Shown: positions 1 to 7,226 of the stretch, piece after piece
How the letters are laid out: each line of letters opens with the position of its first letter
Position numbering within the stretch: position 1 is the stretch's first letter
Assembly: GCA_021791715.1 (NCBI GenBank)
Contig: JAJYWB010000023.1
Location: 1-64,000 of the forward strand
Direction of reading: 5' to 3'
DNA length: 64,000 bases
Source of the DNA: Planctomycetota bacterium
GTDB taxonomy: Bacteria > Planctomycetota > Planctomycetia > Isosphaerales > Isosphaeraceae
Translations under genes and position numbers: made by a program
The notes under the pieces: generated by a model
The model's database searches: none
What the model was told of the DNA's origin: nothing
The model's input: only the letters and a program-made list of their open reading frames with translations

Positions 1-268
1 GTATTATGATGTTTATGATTATTGACTGAAAAAACAACCTCTTCGCCGGAGTTTACCAAAAGAGGCTCACCGGGAGGTTCGCCCTCCCAGATAGAAAAAA
101 CCGATATCTGGATATTTAACATGTAGTGGTTTTATCTGTAAAATGTTGCCGAGACCGGTCGAATAGATCCATTAGGGCGTCGAGAGCTTTTCGGATAGCC
201 TCTTACTTAGATGCTATCCGTAAAGGAAGCCACATATGCCGCGGGTTTTATCAGCGAAACCCGAAAAT

Positions 269-382
269 GGGGGGGCGAACCTCCTGGTGAGCCGCATTAT
301 GATGTTTATGATTATTGACTGAAAAAACAACCTCTTCGCCGGAGTTTACGAAAAGAGGCTCACCGGGAGGTTCGCCCTCCCA
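269..382 (+). repeat. Long-hairpin repeat core, copy A
   Basis: The left arm (269-293) and right arm (about 357-381) are nearly exact reverse complements over 25 bp, with the centre of the left arm reading CGAACCTCCTGGTGAGCC and the right arm GGCTCACCGGGAGGTTCG. The roughly 63-bp spacer carries the conserved words GCATTATGATGTTT, GATTATTGACTGAAAAAAC and TTCGCCGGAG. The same core recurs in the window at 562-675, 43783-43894, 44255-44367, 50004-50117 and, inverted, at 57041-57135. It resembles a MITE or REP-like hairpin; no protein is encoded. Confidence 0.85.
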
Positions 383-561
383 GATAGAAAAAACCGATAT
401 CTGGATATTTAACATGTAGTGGTTTCATCTGTAAAATGGCGCCGAGACCGGTCAAATAGAGCCGATAGGGTGTCGAGAGCATTTCGGATAGCCTCTTACT
501 TAAAAGCTATCCGTAAAGGAAGCCCCATATGTCGCGGATTTTATCAGCAAAACCCGAAAAT

Positions 562-675
562 GGGAGGGCGAACCTCCTGGTGAGCCGTATTATGATGTTT
601 ATGATTATTGACTGAAAAAACAACCTCTTCGCCGGAGTTTACCAAAAGAGGCTCACCGGGAGGTTCGCCCTCCCA
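562..675 (+). repeat. Long-hairpin repeat core, copy B
   Basis: Second complete copy of the hairpin core in the tandem array, with both 25-bp arms intact and the same spacer words. A third copy is truncated by the window edge (right half only, 1-89). Confidence 0.85.
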
Positions 676-828
676 GATGGAAAGAACCGATATCTGGATT
701 TAAGCATGTAGTGATTTCGACTGTAAGTTGGCGCCGAAACCGGTCAAATAGATCCAATAGGGCGTCGAGAGCTTTTCGGATAGCCTCTTAAACCAAACAC
801 TCGATGGCTATGCTATGAATTATGTATA

Positions 829-1392
829 CTATTCAAAGAATTGACGAATCAGGACACGAAAATCGCCGAGGATCTCGGGGATCGCGAGTTCGTCGTTGGC
901 CGCGAGCATACGCGTCGAGCCGTCGGCGGAGATGACGTTCGCGGTTCGTCGTTCGTCGTCGAGGATGACGACGACGGAAACCCCCGCGGCGAGGTATTCG
1001 GCGGCTTTGGCGAGTATCATGGGCCAACGTTCGGAGGGTGAACGGACCTCGACGATAAGATCGGGAACCTCGGGGCCGTAATTCGAGAGGATCGCGTTTT
1101 TCGGGAGTTTGGCGTAGCTATAAAACGCGAGATCGGGACCCCGAACGGTATCGGGATCGCGTTGGGTGATCACGCCCGCATCGTTAATCATGATATGTCC
1201 GAGATCATGATTTTCAATATAATTCCCCAGGATTCGCGCGAGTTTGGCGCATATTTTTCCATGAAGACGATTGGGCGGCGGCACGGGAACGATCCTCCCT
1301 CGAACCAGTTCGTCGAGGCGCCCCGAATCGGCAAGCTCGGCGTATTGCTCGGCGGTAAGCCGAGGTTCGGTCGTCGTCGAGGCAGTCGACAT
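829..1392 (-). CDS. Uma2 family endonuclease-like protein (copy 1)
   Basis: 187-aa cytoplasmic protein of the Uma2/DUF820 family, which has a PD-(D/E)xK nuclease fold; the biological role of the family is not established. Acidic residues expected for the fold are present: D87 in RGPDLAF, D111 and E115 in PDLIVEV. A GAGGA ribosome-binding site lies 9 bases upstream of the ATG. The next gene upstream (1441-2004) is a paralog. Residues 1-37 and 109-187 of the two are almost identical while residues 38-108 are strongly diverged, pointing to gene conversion or domain exchange. The 293-bp repeat array begins immediately downstream. Confidence 0.9.
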   Translation of the reverse strand: MSTASTTTEPRLTAEQYAELADSGRLDELVRGRIVPVPPPNRLHGKICAKLARILGNYIENHDLGHIMINDAGVITQRDPDTVRGPDLAFYSYAKLPKNAILSNYGPEVPDLIVEVRSPSERWPMILAKAAEYLAAGVSVVVILDDERRTANVISADGSTRMLAANDELAIPEILGDFRVLIRQFFE

Positions 1393-1440
1393 TTTATCAT
1401 TCCTCGTCTAAAAATTATATAAGAGGTCTAATTCTTTTTG

Positions 1441-2004
1441 TTATTCAAAGAATCTTCGAACGGGAACATGAAAATAGCCGAGGATCTCGGTGATCGCGAG
1501 TTCGTCGTCGGCCGCGAGCATACGCGTCGAGCCGTCGGCGGAGATGACGTTAGCGGATCGTCGTTCGTCGTCGAGGATGACGACGACGGACACCCCCGCG
1601 GCGAGGTATTCGGCGGCTTTGGCGAGTATCATCGGCCAACGATCGGAAGGTGAACGGACCTCGACGATGAGGTCGGGAACCTCGTTTCTCACTTCGGAAG
1701 GCAAAGGGCCATTGGGGAACTTGTTGTAGCTGTAGAATGCGATATCGGCGCCTCGAACAGTGTCGGGATCGCGTTCGGTGACGATCGCGGCGTCATTGGA
1801 TACAAGATGTCCAAGATTGTTCTTTTTAACGAATTCGGCGAGAATCAATCCCGCTTCGAAATAGATCTGGCCGTGACGTACGCTTGGTCGAGACACGGGA
1901 ACGATCCTCCCTCGAACCAGTTCGTCGAGGCGCCCCGAATCGGCAAGCTCGGCGTATTGCTCGGCGGTAAGCAGAGGTTCGGTCGTCGTCGAGGCCGTCG
2001 ACAT
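1441..2004 (-). CDS. Uma2 family endonuclease-like protein (copy 2)
   Basis: 187-aa paralog of the 829-1392 gene, same strand, 48 bp apart. The fold's acidic residues are kept (RGADIAF, PDLIVEV). The start has a strong GGAGGA site 8 bases upstream. The DNA of the first about 110 and last about 240 bases closely matches copy 1; the central third does not, and there only structural residues such as GH, ND, RDPDTVRG and FYSY are shared. Both genes end with Phe-Phe-Glu and the same ATTCAAAGAA-type 3' end. Tandem duplication followed by homogenisation of the ends is the simplest reading. Possible roles (defence nuclease, domesticated transposon nuclease) remain unproven. Confidence 0.9.
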   Translation of the reverse strand: MSTASTTTEPLLTAEQYAELADSGRLDELVRGRIVPVSRPSVRHGQIYFEAGLILAEFVKKNNLGHLVSNDAAIVTERDPDTVRGADIAFYSYNKFPNGPLPSEVRNEVPDLIVEVRSPSDRWPMILAKAAEYLAAGVSVVVILDDERRSANVISADGSTRMLAADDELAITEILGYFHVPVRRFFE

Positions 2005-2162
2005 GTCTCAATTCCTCCAAGGAACGTTTCTTGTCGATTATTATCCCGAAATCCGTCGCGATTAACAATCCCGACGAAGCTCGAGGAGCGTGATCTTCCG
2101 TTCCCGGTTGGCACGGTCCGCCGTTCGATTCTTATCGACTCCTTGCCGTTCGTCGCCGAGCT

Positions 2163-2210
2163 TATAAAAGAACATCAAAGGGATCGACCGCGACCCGCGG
2201 TTCTTTTATA
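2163..2210. promoter_or_regulatory. 11-bp perfect inverted repeat between divergent genes
   Basis: TATAAAAGAAC (2163-2173) and GTTCTTTTATA (2200-2210) are exact reverse complements separated by 26 bp, and the spacer contains a second small dyad (ACCGCGACCCGCGGT). The element sits between the divergently read Uma2 gene and the SDR gene, so it could be an operator or a structured leader. No T-run pattern makes it a clear terminator. Confidence 0.45.
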
Positions 2211-2286
2211 GGGATACGGTCGCGCGGCGCGTCCTTTTAATCGGTTCAATCCACTTTTATGATTATGTAATAGAAATTCATATTAT

Positions 2287-3762
2287 ATGAAAAATGACTT
2301 GATATTGACGACTGGGGCGACGGGCTACATCGGCGGTCGGCTCGTTCCGCGGCTGTTGGAGAAAGGTTATCGCGTTCGATGCCTGGCGCGCGATCCGAAT
2401 CGTCTGCGGGGACGAAGCTGGGCGGACCGCGTCGAGATTGTCGCGGGGGATCTCCTCGAAGCCGAATCGCTTAAGCCGGCGCTCGAGGGATGCCGTTTCG
2501 CGTATTACCTGGTTCATTCGATGGGAGGGGGAGAGAAATCGTTTCGCGAGTTCGATCTCCGCTCGGCGCGCAACTTCGCCGAGGCCGCGGCTTCGGCGGG
2601 GCTCGAACGGATCGTCTATCTGGGAGGGCTCGGGAATCGAAACGAACAATTGTCTAAGCATTTATCGAGTCGGCACGAGGTCGGCGACGAGCTGCGCCGC
2701 GGGGCTGTTCCGACGACCGAGCTTCGCGCCGCGATGATTATCGGCTCGGGAAGCGCCTCGTTCGAGATGTTGAGGGCGCTCGTTCTTCGGCTCCCGGCGA
2801 TGATCTGTCCGCGGTGGGTGAATAATCGAACCCAACCGATCGCGATTCGAGACGTGCTTTTGTATCTGGTCGGTTGTCTGGAAAATCCCGCGACCTCGGG
2901 ACTCGTCCTCGATATCGGCGGTCCCGATATCCTTACATACAAAGACATGATGACGCGATTTGCCAAGATTCTGGGATTGCGGCGGTGGATTTTGGTGGTG
3001 CCGGTGTTGACCCCGCGATTATCGGCTTACTGGGCGAACATGGTGACTCCCGTCCCCGCTTCGATCGCGTTTCCTCTGATCGAGGGATTGCGATCGGAGA
3101 CGATCTGTGAGGATGATCGTATTCTCACGCTGGTTCCTTTGGAACGATTCGGCTTCGAGGAGGCGGTGATCGCGGCGCTCGACAGGGTTTTGCAGCGTCG
3201 GGTTGAAACGCGGTGGACGAACGCGAGTTTACGGAGCGTCGATCGTCGACCGATTCGGTTCGATCCCGCCGAATTTCCGATTCACGATCGCCTTGAAGTC
3301 GGATGCTCGGCTTCGAGCGAGGCGCTTTTCGATCGCGTTCGAAGGGTCGGCGGCGAGGTCGGCTGGTACTTCGCCGACGCGCTCTGGAAGATTCGAGGCT
3401 GGATGGATCGGCTGATCGGCGGGGTGGGATTGAGGCGCGGTCGCCGCGATCCAGAGAACGTATACGTAGGCGACGCGATCGATTTTTGGCGGGTCGAGGA
3501 TTTCGTTCCCGGTCGTCGTTTGTTGTTGCACGCCGAGATGAAAGTTCCCGGCGATGCCTGGCTCGAGTTCGTCGCCGAACCCGCGGGCGAAAGAGGCGAG
3601 CGATCGGTTCTTGTCCAAACGGCTTATTTTAGGCCGTCGCCGTTCTGGGGACGATTGTACTGGTACGTTCTTTATCCGATTCATCGCGTGATTTTCGACG
3701 GGATGGCGCGGTCGATCGCGGCGTCGGCGGAGCGGTTTCAGAAGTCGGACGTCCAGGAATGA
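2287..3762 (+). CDS. SDR-family NAD(P)-binding protein with C-terminal DUF2867 domain
   Basis: 491-aa two-domain protein. Residues 4-300 form an atypical short-chain dehydrogenase/epimerase Rossmann domain with the nucleotide-binding loop TGATGYIGG at about residues 9-17 and the NmrA-like pattern RCLARDP. Residues about 330-480 match the DUF2867 extension found fused to this class of SDR in many bacteria. The true substrate is unknown; relatives are annotated as NAD-dependent epimerase or oxidoreductase. The ATG is preceded by an AT-rich leader without a clear Shine-Dalgarno sequence. It is the only plus-strand gene between the Uma2 pair and 4157. Confidence 0.88.
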   Translation: MKNDLILTTGATGYIGGRLVPRLLEKGYRVRCLARDPNRLRGRSWADRVEIVAGDLLEAESLKPALEGCRFAYYLVHSMGGGEKSFREFDLRSARNFAEAAASAGLERIVYLGGLGNRNEQLSKHLSSRHEVGDELRRGAVPTTELRAAMIIGSGSASFEMLRALVLRLPAMICPRWVNNRTQPIAIRDVLLYLVGCLENPATSGLVLDIGGPDILTYKDMMTRFAKILGLRRWILVVPVLTPRLSAYWANMVTPVPASIAFPLIEGLRSETICEDDRILTLVPLERFGFEEAVIAALDRVLQRRVETRWTNASLRSVDRRPIRFDPAEFPIHDRLEVGCSASSEALFDRVRRVGGEVGWYFADALWKIRGWMDRLIGGVGLRRGRRDPENVYVGDAIDFWRVEDFVPGRRLLLHAEMKVPGDAWLEFVAEPAGERGERSVLVQTAYFRPSPFWGRLYWYVLYPIHRVIFDGMARSIAASAERFQKSDVQE

Positions 3763-4156
3763 ATCAAGTCTCGAAGATGCGGCGCGCGGAGTCGATCCGG
3801 TTGGAATTCCGCGCATTCGACGGGGTTTCACGGTATATGTTCAGGCGGGCTAATTAATATAATTGTTATTAATGTAAATCAATACAAATCTTTAAGTTGT
3901 GGAAAAGCGCTTGATCGGACGTTTAAAAAGGGGCTCGGAAGGTTCGTCATTCAAATTATAAATGTTGACATGATATTAAATGCGGATGTCGGTTCCGTGG
4001 ATCAAAATCGGAGTTAAACGGAATTCGTTTAAACGGTCCACGGGTTGTACTCGATCCGAGCCGGCGAGACCGATTCGCGTTGTGTCGAAACCTCGGCGCG
4101 TGGTGTAAACTGGGATTCGGAATCTGGAAAGCGACCGCGTTTTGGGAGTCTTGATC
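3763..4156. other. Intergenic region, no gene seen
   Basis: About 390 bp between the SDR gene and the exported oxidoreductase. An AT-rich stretch lies at 3850-3900 and 3955-3990. I see no open frame with a ribosome-binding site, no hairpin with a T-run and no RNA gene. The promoter of the downstream gene should be here but no convincing -35/-10 pair was found. Confidence 0.5.
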
Positions 4157-5515
4157 ATGTCGGGAATCGATCGACGAGAGTTCGCCAGGCGATCGGCGAT
4201 GACGGGATTGGGAGGGATCGCGGCGTCGGTGTTCGCCTCGGGTCGTGTGATGGGGGCGGCGGATCGCGTACGTCTCGGCGTGATCGGAGTGGGGAATCGC
4301 GGCGATCAGGTGATCGACGCTTTTTTGCGCCATAAGGATTGCGAGATCATCGCGATCAGCGATCTTCACGAGCCGTATCTCGACGCCGCGAGCCGAAAGA
4401 TCGGCGGCGAACCTCAACGGTTCCACGATTATCGCAAGCTGCTCGATCTTAAGGAGGTCGACGCGGTCGTCGTCGCGACGCCCGATCACTGGCACGCTCT
4501 TCAAACGATTCACGCGTTTCAATCCGGCAAAGATGTATATGTGGAGAAGCCGCTCTCTTTGACGGTCGCGGAGGGGCGAAGGATGGCTGAAGCGGCGCGG
4601 CGGTACGATCGCGTGACGCAGGTGGGGATTATGCGGAGGTCGTCGCCGTATCATAAGGAAGCGGCCGAGATCGTTCGTTCGGGAGGGATCGGTCGCGTGA
4701 CGTTCGTTCGAGCGTTTCACCTGCGTAACGAATGGCCCAAGGGGATCGGTTCGTCCGCCGACGGCGATCCTCCCGCGGGTTTCGATTGGGATCGTTGGCT
4801 CGGGCCCGCGCCGCTGAAACGTTACAACAAGAATCGCACGTTTTATCGGTTTCGCTGGTTTTACGATTACTCGGGCGGGCAGTTGACGAATTTTGGGGTT
4901 CATTATTTGGATATGATTCATTGGGCGTTGGGACGCGATGCGCCTACGGCGGTCGCGGCGATGGGAGGGAAGTTCGCGATTCAGGATAATCGCGAGATTC
5001 CCGATACGCTTGAAGTGATCTGGCGGTATCCCGACGATACGCTCGTTACATTTACACAGATCAACACAAATGCCGCCGCGCCGGGAGCGAAACACGGCGA
5101 GATTGAATTTCGCGGAACGAAAGGGACGCTTTATGTGACGAACGGCGGCTATCAGGTCGTTCCGGAGGCGCTTTCGGCGAACGAGGTTCCCGCGCTCTCG
5201 CCGCTCGATCGTTCGCTCGAGCGCGGTCATAGGGCTGGAGCGAAGCCCGTGATTGAAGGGGTCGAGAAGAATTCCCCCGACGCGACGACGCTTCACGCGC
5301 GTAATTTCCTCGATTGCGTGAAGAGCCGAGAACGTTGTCATTGCGATATCGAGACGGGGCGGCGATCGACGAACGCGGCGCTCATCGGCAATATTGCGCT
5401 CAAAATGAACGCACTTCTCGAATGGGACGCCAAAGCGGAAAGGTTTACGAATCTCGAGGCGGCGAATAAACATCTTAGCTACACGTACCGAGCGCCTTAC
5501 GTTTTGCCCGAATGA
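4157..5515 (+). CDS. Tat-exported Gfo/Idh/MocA family oxidoreductase
   Basis: 452-aa NAD(P)-dependent sugar-type dehydrogenase. The N-terminus has a twin-arginine signal ([13 protein letters not shown], cleaved probably near VMGAA). A Rossmann motif GVGNRG follows at about residues 45-50, the family's catalytic EKP motif at about 130-132, and the C-terminal barrel half includes [15 protein letters not shown]. The ATG at 4157 is chosen over an upstream TTG at 4142 because it gives the usual Tat signal length and GGGA lies about 10 bases upstream. Planctomycetes carry many such exported paralogs. The substrate is unknown, presumably a sugar derivative. It stands alone, 108 bp before the sulfite oxidase operon. 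Confidence 0.9.
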   Translation: MSGIDRREFARRSAMTGLGGIAASVFASGRVMGAADRVRLGVIGVGNRGDQVIDAFLRHKDCEIIAISDLHEPYLDAASRKIGGEPQRFHDYRKLLDLKEVDAVVVATPDHWHALQTIHAFQSGKDVYVEKPLSLTVAEGRRMAEAARRYDRVTQVGIMRRSSPYHKEAAEIVRSGGIGRVTFVRAFHLRNEWPKGIGSSADGDPPAGFDWDRWLGPAPLKRYNKNRTFYRFRWFYDYSGGQLTNFGVHYLDMIHWALGRDAPTAVAAMGGKFAIQDNREIPDTLEVIWRYPDDTLVTFTQINTNAAAPGAKHGEIEFRGTKGTLYVTNGGYQVVPEALSANEVPALSPLDRSLERGHRAGAKPVIEGVEKNSPDATTLHARNFLDCVKSRERCHCDIETGRRSTNAALIGNIALKMNALLEWDAKAERFTNLEAANKHLSYTYRAPYVLPE

Positions 5516-5623
5516 CGGGGCGGGAACTTGATCGTTTCGGCTTGATGTGGGAATTCGATCCGTCGGGCTGAAATTCGAGCGGAAAGGTCGGCTTCGACCG
5601 ATATAAGATAATGGAGTGTTGTT

Positions 5624-6817
5624 ATGAATAGACGAGATTGGATTCGTGCGACGGCGGCGGCCGCGGCGGCGGGATTCGCGCCCGGCTTCGTGGGATGCGG
5701 CGTGCGAGAGTCTGGCTCGGGGGTCGATCCCGAGCCGACGGTGCGTTTTCCCGGCAAGGTCGAGATGCGGGTGATCAACGATCGTCCACCGTGCCTGGAA
5801 ACTCCGTGGCGATTTTATCGCGAGGATTTCACGCCCAATCACGCGTTTTACGTGCGCTGGCATTTACAAGCGTTTCCGACGTCGATCGATCTTGCGAGCT
5901 GGCGGCTGAGGATCGGCGGGAACGTGGAAAGGCCGCTCGAGCTTTCGATCGACGATCTCAAAAAGATGGATCGGACGACGATCGCCGCGGTCAACCAATG
6001 TTCGGGGAATTCTCGTTCGCTGTTTCAGCCGAGGGTTACGGGGGCGCAGTGGAGGAACGGCGCGATGGGAAACGCCAAATGGACGGGCGTTCGTCTCAGG
6101 GATTTGCTTAAGCGAGCGGGTTTGAAAGCGGGCGCGGTCGACGTCGTTTTCGACGGGCTCGACGAGGGGCCGTTGCCCGGCGTGCCCGATTTTCTCAAAT
6201 CGCTCAAGGCGGATCATGCGCTCGAGGCCGAGCCGCTCGTCGCTTTTGAGATGAACGGCGAGCCGCTTCCGGCGCTCAACGGTTTTCCCGCCAGGCTCGT
6301 TGTACCCGGCTGGTACGCCACGTATTGGGTTAAGGCGCTAACAAAAATTGAAGTTTGGGATAAATCATATGACGGCTATTGGATGGCGAAGGCTTATAAG
6401 ATTCCGGCGAACCCGCGCGCGAACGAATCGCCCGATCGACTCGACGCCAAAATTGAACCGATCAATCGTTTGAATGTTCGATCGTTCTTTACTTCACCCG
6501 ATCGCGGATCGATCGTCGTTTCGGGGACACCGATTACATTATCGGGAATCGCGTTCGACGGCGGGAGCGGGATCAAACGGGTGGAGGTTTCGTTTGACGA
6601 CGGTCGCACGTGGCGTGAAACGATGTTGGGAGAGGATCACGGACGGTTCTCGTTCCGCCGCTGGAAACTCGAATGGACGCCGACGGAGGCGGGAGAGCGT
6701 AAATTGCTGGTCCGCGCGACGAATCGGAGCGACGAGACGCAAACCGCCGATCCGATCTGGAATCGCGGAGGATTTATGCGTAACGTGATCGAATCGCTCG
6801 CGGTCGTCGTCGTGTAA
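5624..6817 (+). CDS. Sulfite oxidase-type molybdopterin oxidoreductase (SorA-like)
   Basis: 397-aa exported molybdoenzyme. Signal: MNRRDWIRAT followed by a run of alanines, i.e. twin-arginine, with FVGCG at 22-26 that could also serve as a lipobox. The catalytic oxidoreductase molybdopterin domain spans about 50-260, with the molybdenum-ligand cysteine at C126 in NQCSGNSR. The C-terminal Mo-co dimerisation (Ig-like) domain spans about 275-390. It probably oxidises sulfite, or a related substrate, in the periplasm and passes electrons to the cytochrome encoded 19 bp downstream. It heads a tight run SorA-like, SorB-like, oxidase, 42-aa peptide. Substrate specificity cannot be proved from sequence; sulfite is the family's best match. 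Confidence 0.88.
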   Translation: MNRRDWIRATAAAAAAGFAPGFVGCGVRESGSGVDPEPTVRFPGKVEMRVINDRPPCLETPWRFYREDFTPNHAFYVRWHLQAFPTSIDLASWRLRIGGNVERPLELSIDDLKKMDRTTIAAVNQCSGNSRSLFQPRVTGAQWRNGAMGNAKWTGVRLRDLLKRAGLKAGAVDVVFDGLDEGPLPGVPDFLKSLKADHALEAEPLVAFEMNGEPLPALNGFPARLVVPGWYATYWVKALTKIEVWDKSYDGYWMAKAYKIPANPRANESPDRLDAKIEPINRLNVRSFFTSPDRGSIVVSGTPITLSGIAFDGGSGIKRVEVSFDDGRTWRETMLGEDHGRFSFRRWKLEWTPTEAGERKLLVRATNRSDETQTADPIWNRGGFMRNVIESLAVVVV

Positions 6818-6836
6818 TTTGCTCAAGGATTTAAGA

Positions 6837-7226
6837 ATGAAAGAACGAATGAGGAACGCCGGCGGATTTCCGCTCGTCGCGACCGGGGCGCTGGGGATTC
6901 TGTCGGCGTGGGTCTCGTATCTGGGGGTGCGGGATTATTGGGATTCGTCGACGCCGAACGTTCCCGAGATCGTCGCGACGAACGTTTTATTACCTTATGA
7001 AGAGGTTCACATACCGGACGGGCCGAATCGCGTCGTTTTTCAAACTTCTTGCGTGATTTGTCATTCGCCGCGATTGATATTTGGACAGCCGACGATATCG
7101 GAGGCGAAATGGCTCGAGGTCGTGAATAAGATGGTCGCGACCTACGGCGCGCCGATTGAACCCGAGGACGAGCGTAAGATTGTCGCGTATCTGGTATCGG
7201 TTCAGGCCGATCGAGGTGATCGATGA
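6837..7226 (+). CDS. Membrane-anchored monohaem cytochrome c (SorB-like)
   Basis: 129-aa protein with one N-terminal hydrophobic segment (about 11-30) and one haem c site, CVICH at residues 72-76. The likely axial Met is in VNKMVATYG near 95. Size and position directly after the molybdoenzyme match the cytochrome subunit of SorAB-type sulfite dehydrogenases. The ATG at 6837 is chosen over TTG at 6819 because AAGGA lies 8 bases upstream. The stop codon overlaps the next start (ATGA at 7223-7226), so it is translationally coupled to the oxidase. It should pass electrons from the molybdoenzyme to the c-type haems of that oxidase. Confidence 0.85.
   Translation: MKERMRNAGGFPLVATGALGILSAWVSYLGVRDYWDSSTPNVPEIVATNVLLPYEEVHIPDGPNRVVFQTSCVICHSPRLIFGQPTISEAKWLEVVNKMVATYGAPIEPEDERKIVAYLVSVQADRGDR

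Larger units (their letters stand above)
1..790. repeat. 293-bp tandem direct repeat, 2.7 copies
   Basis: Two full copies (1-293 and 294-586) and a third partial copy (587 to about 790) lie head to tail; the array continues to the left of the window edge, because copy 1 starts inside the hairpin core. Each unit contains a perfect 8-bp mini-hairpin, CGGATAGC/GCTATCCG (192-199 with 213-220 in copy 1), then a long imperfect inverted repeat (separate entries), then an AT-rich tail containing a GATATCTGGAT word and a GTAAAAT word. No coding sequence is visible. The third copy breaks off just before the 3' end of the first Uma2 gene. Confidence 0.93.

Noticed and set aside
1-790. CRISPR array
   Set aside because: Units are 293 bp and repeat end to end without short repeats separated by unique spacers.
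3956-5863. 635-residue minus-strand open frame opposite the exported oxidoreductase
   Set aside because: It is antisense to a clear family member, has an Arg/His/Pro/Ser-rich translation and no ribosome-binding site; GATC-rich codons rarely give stops on the other strand.
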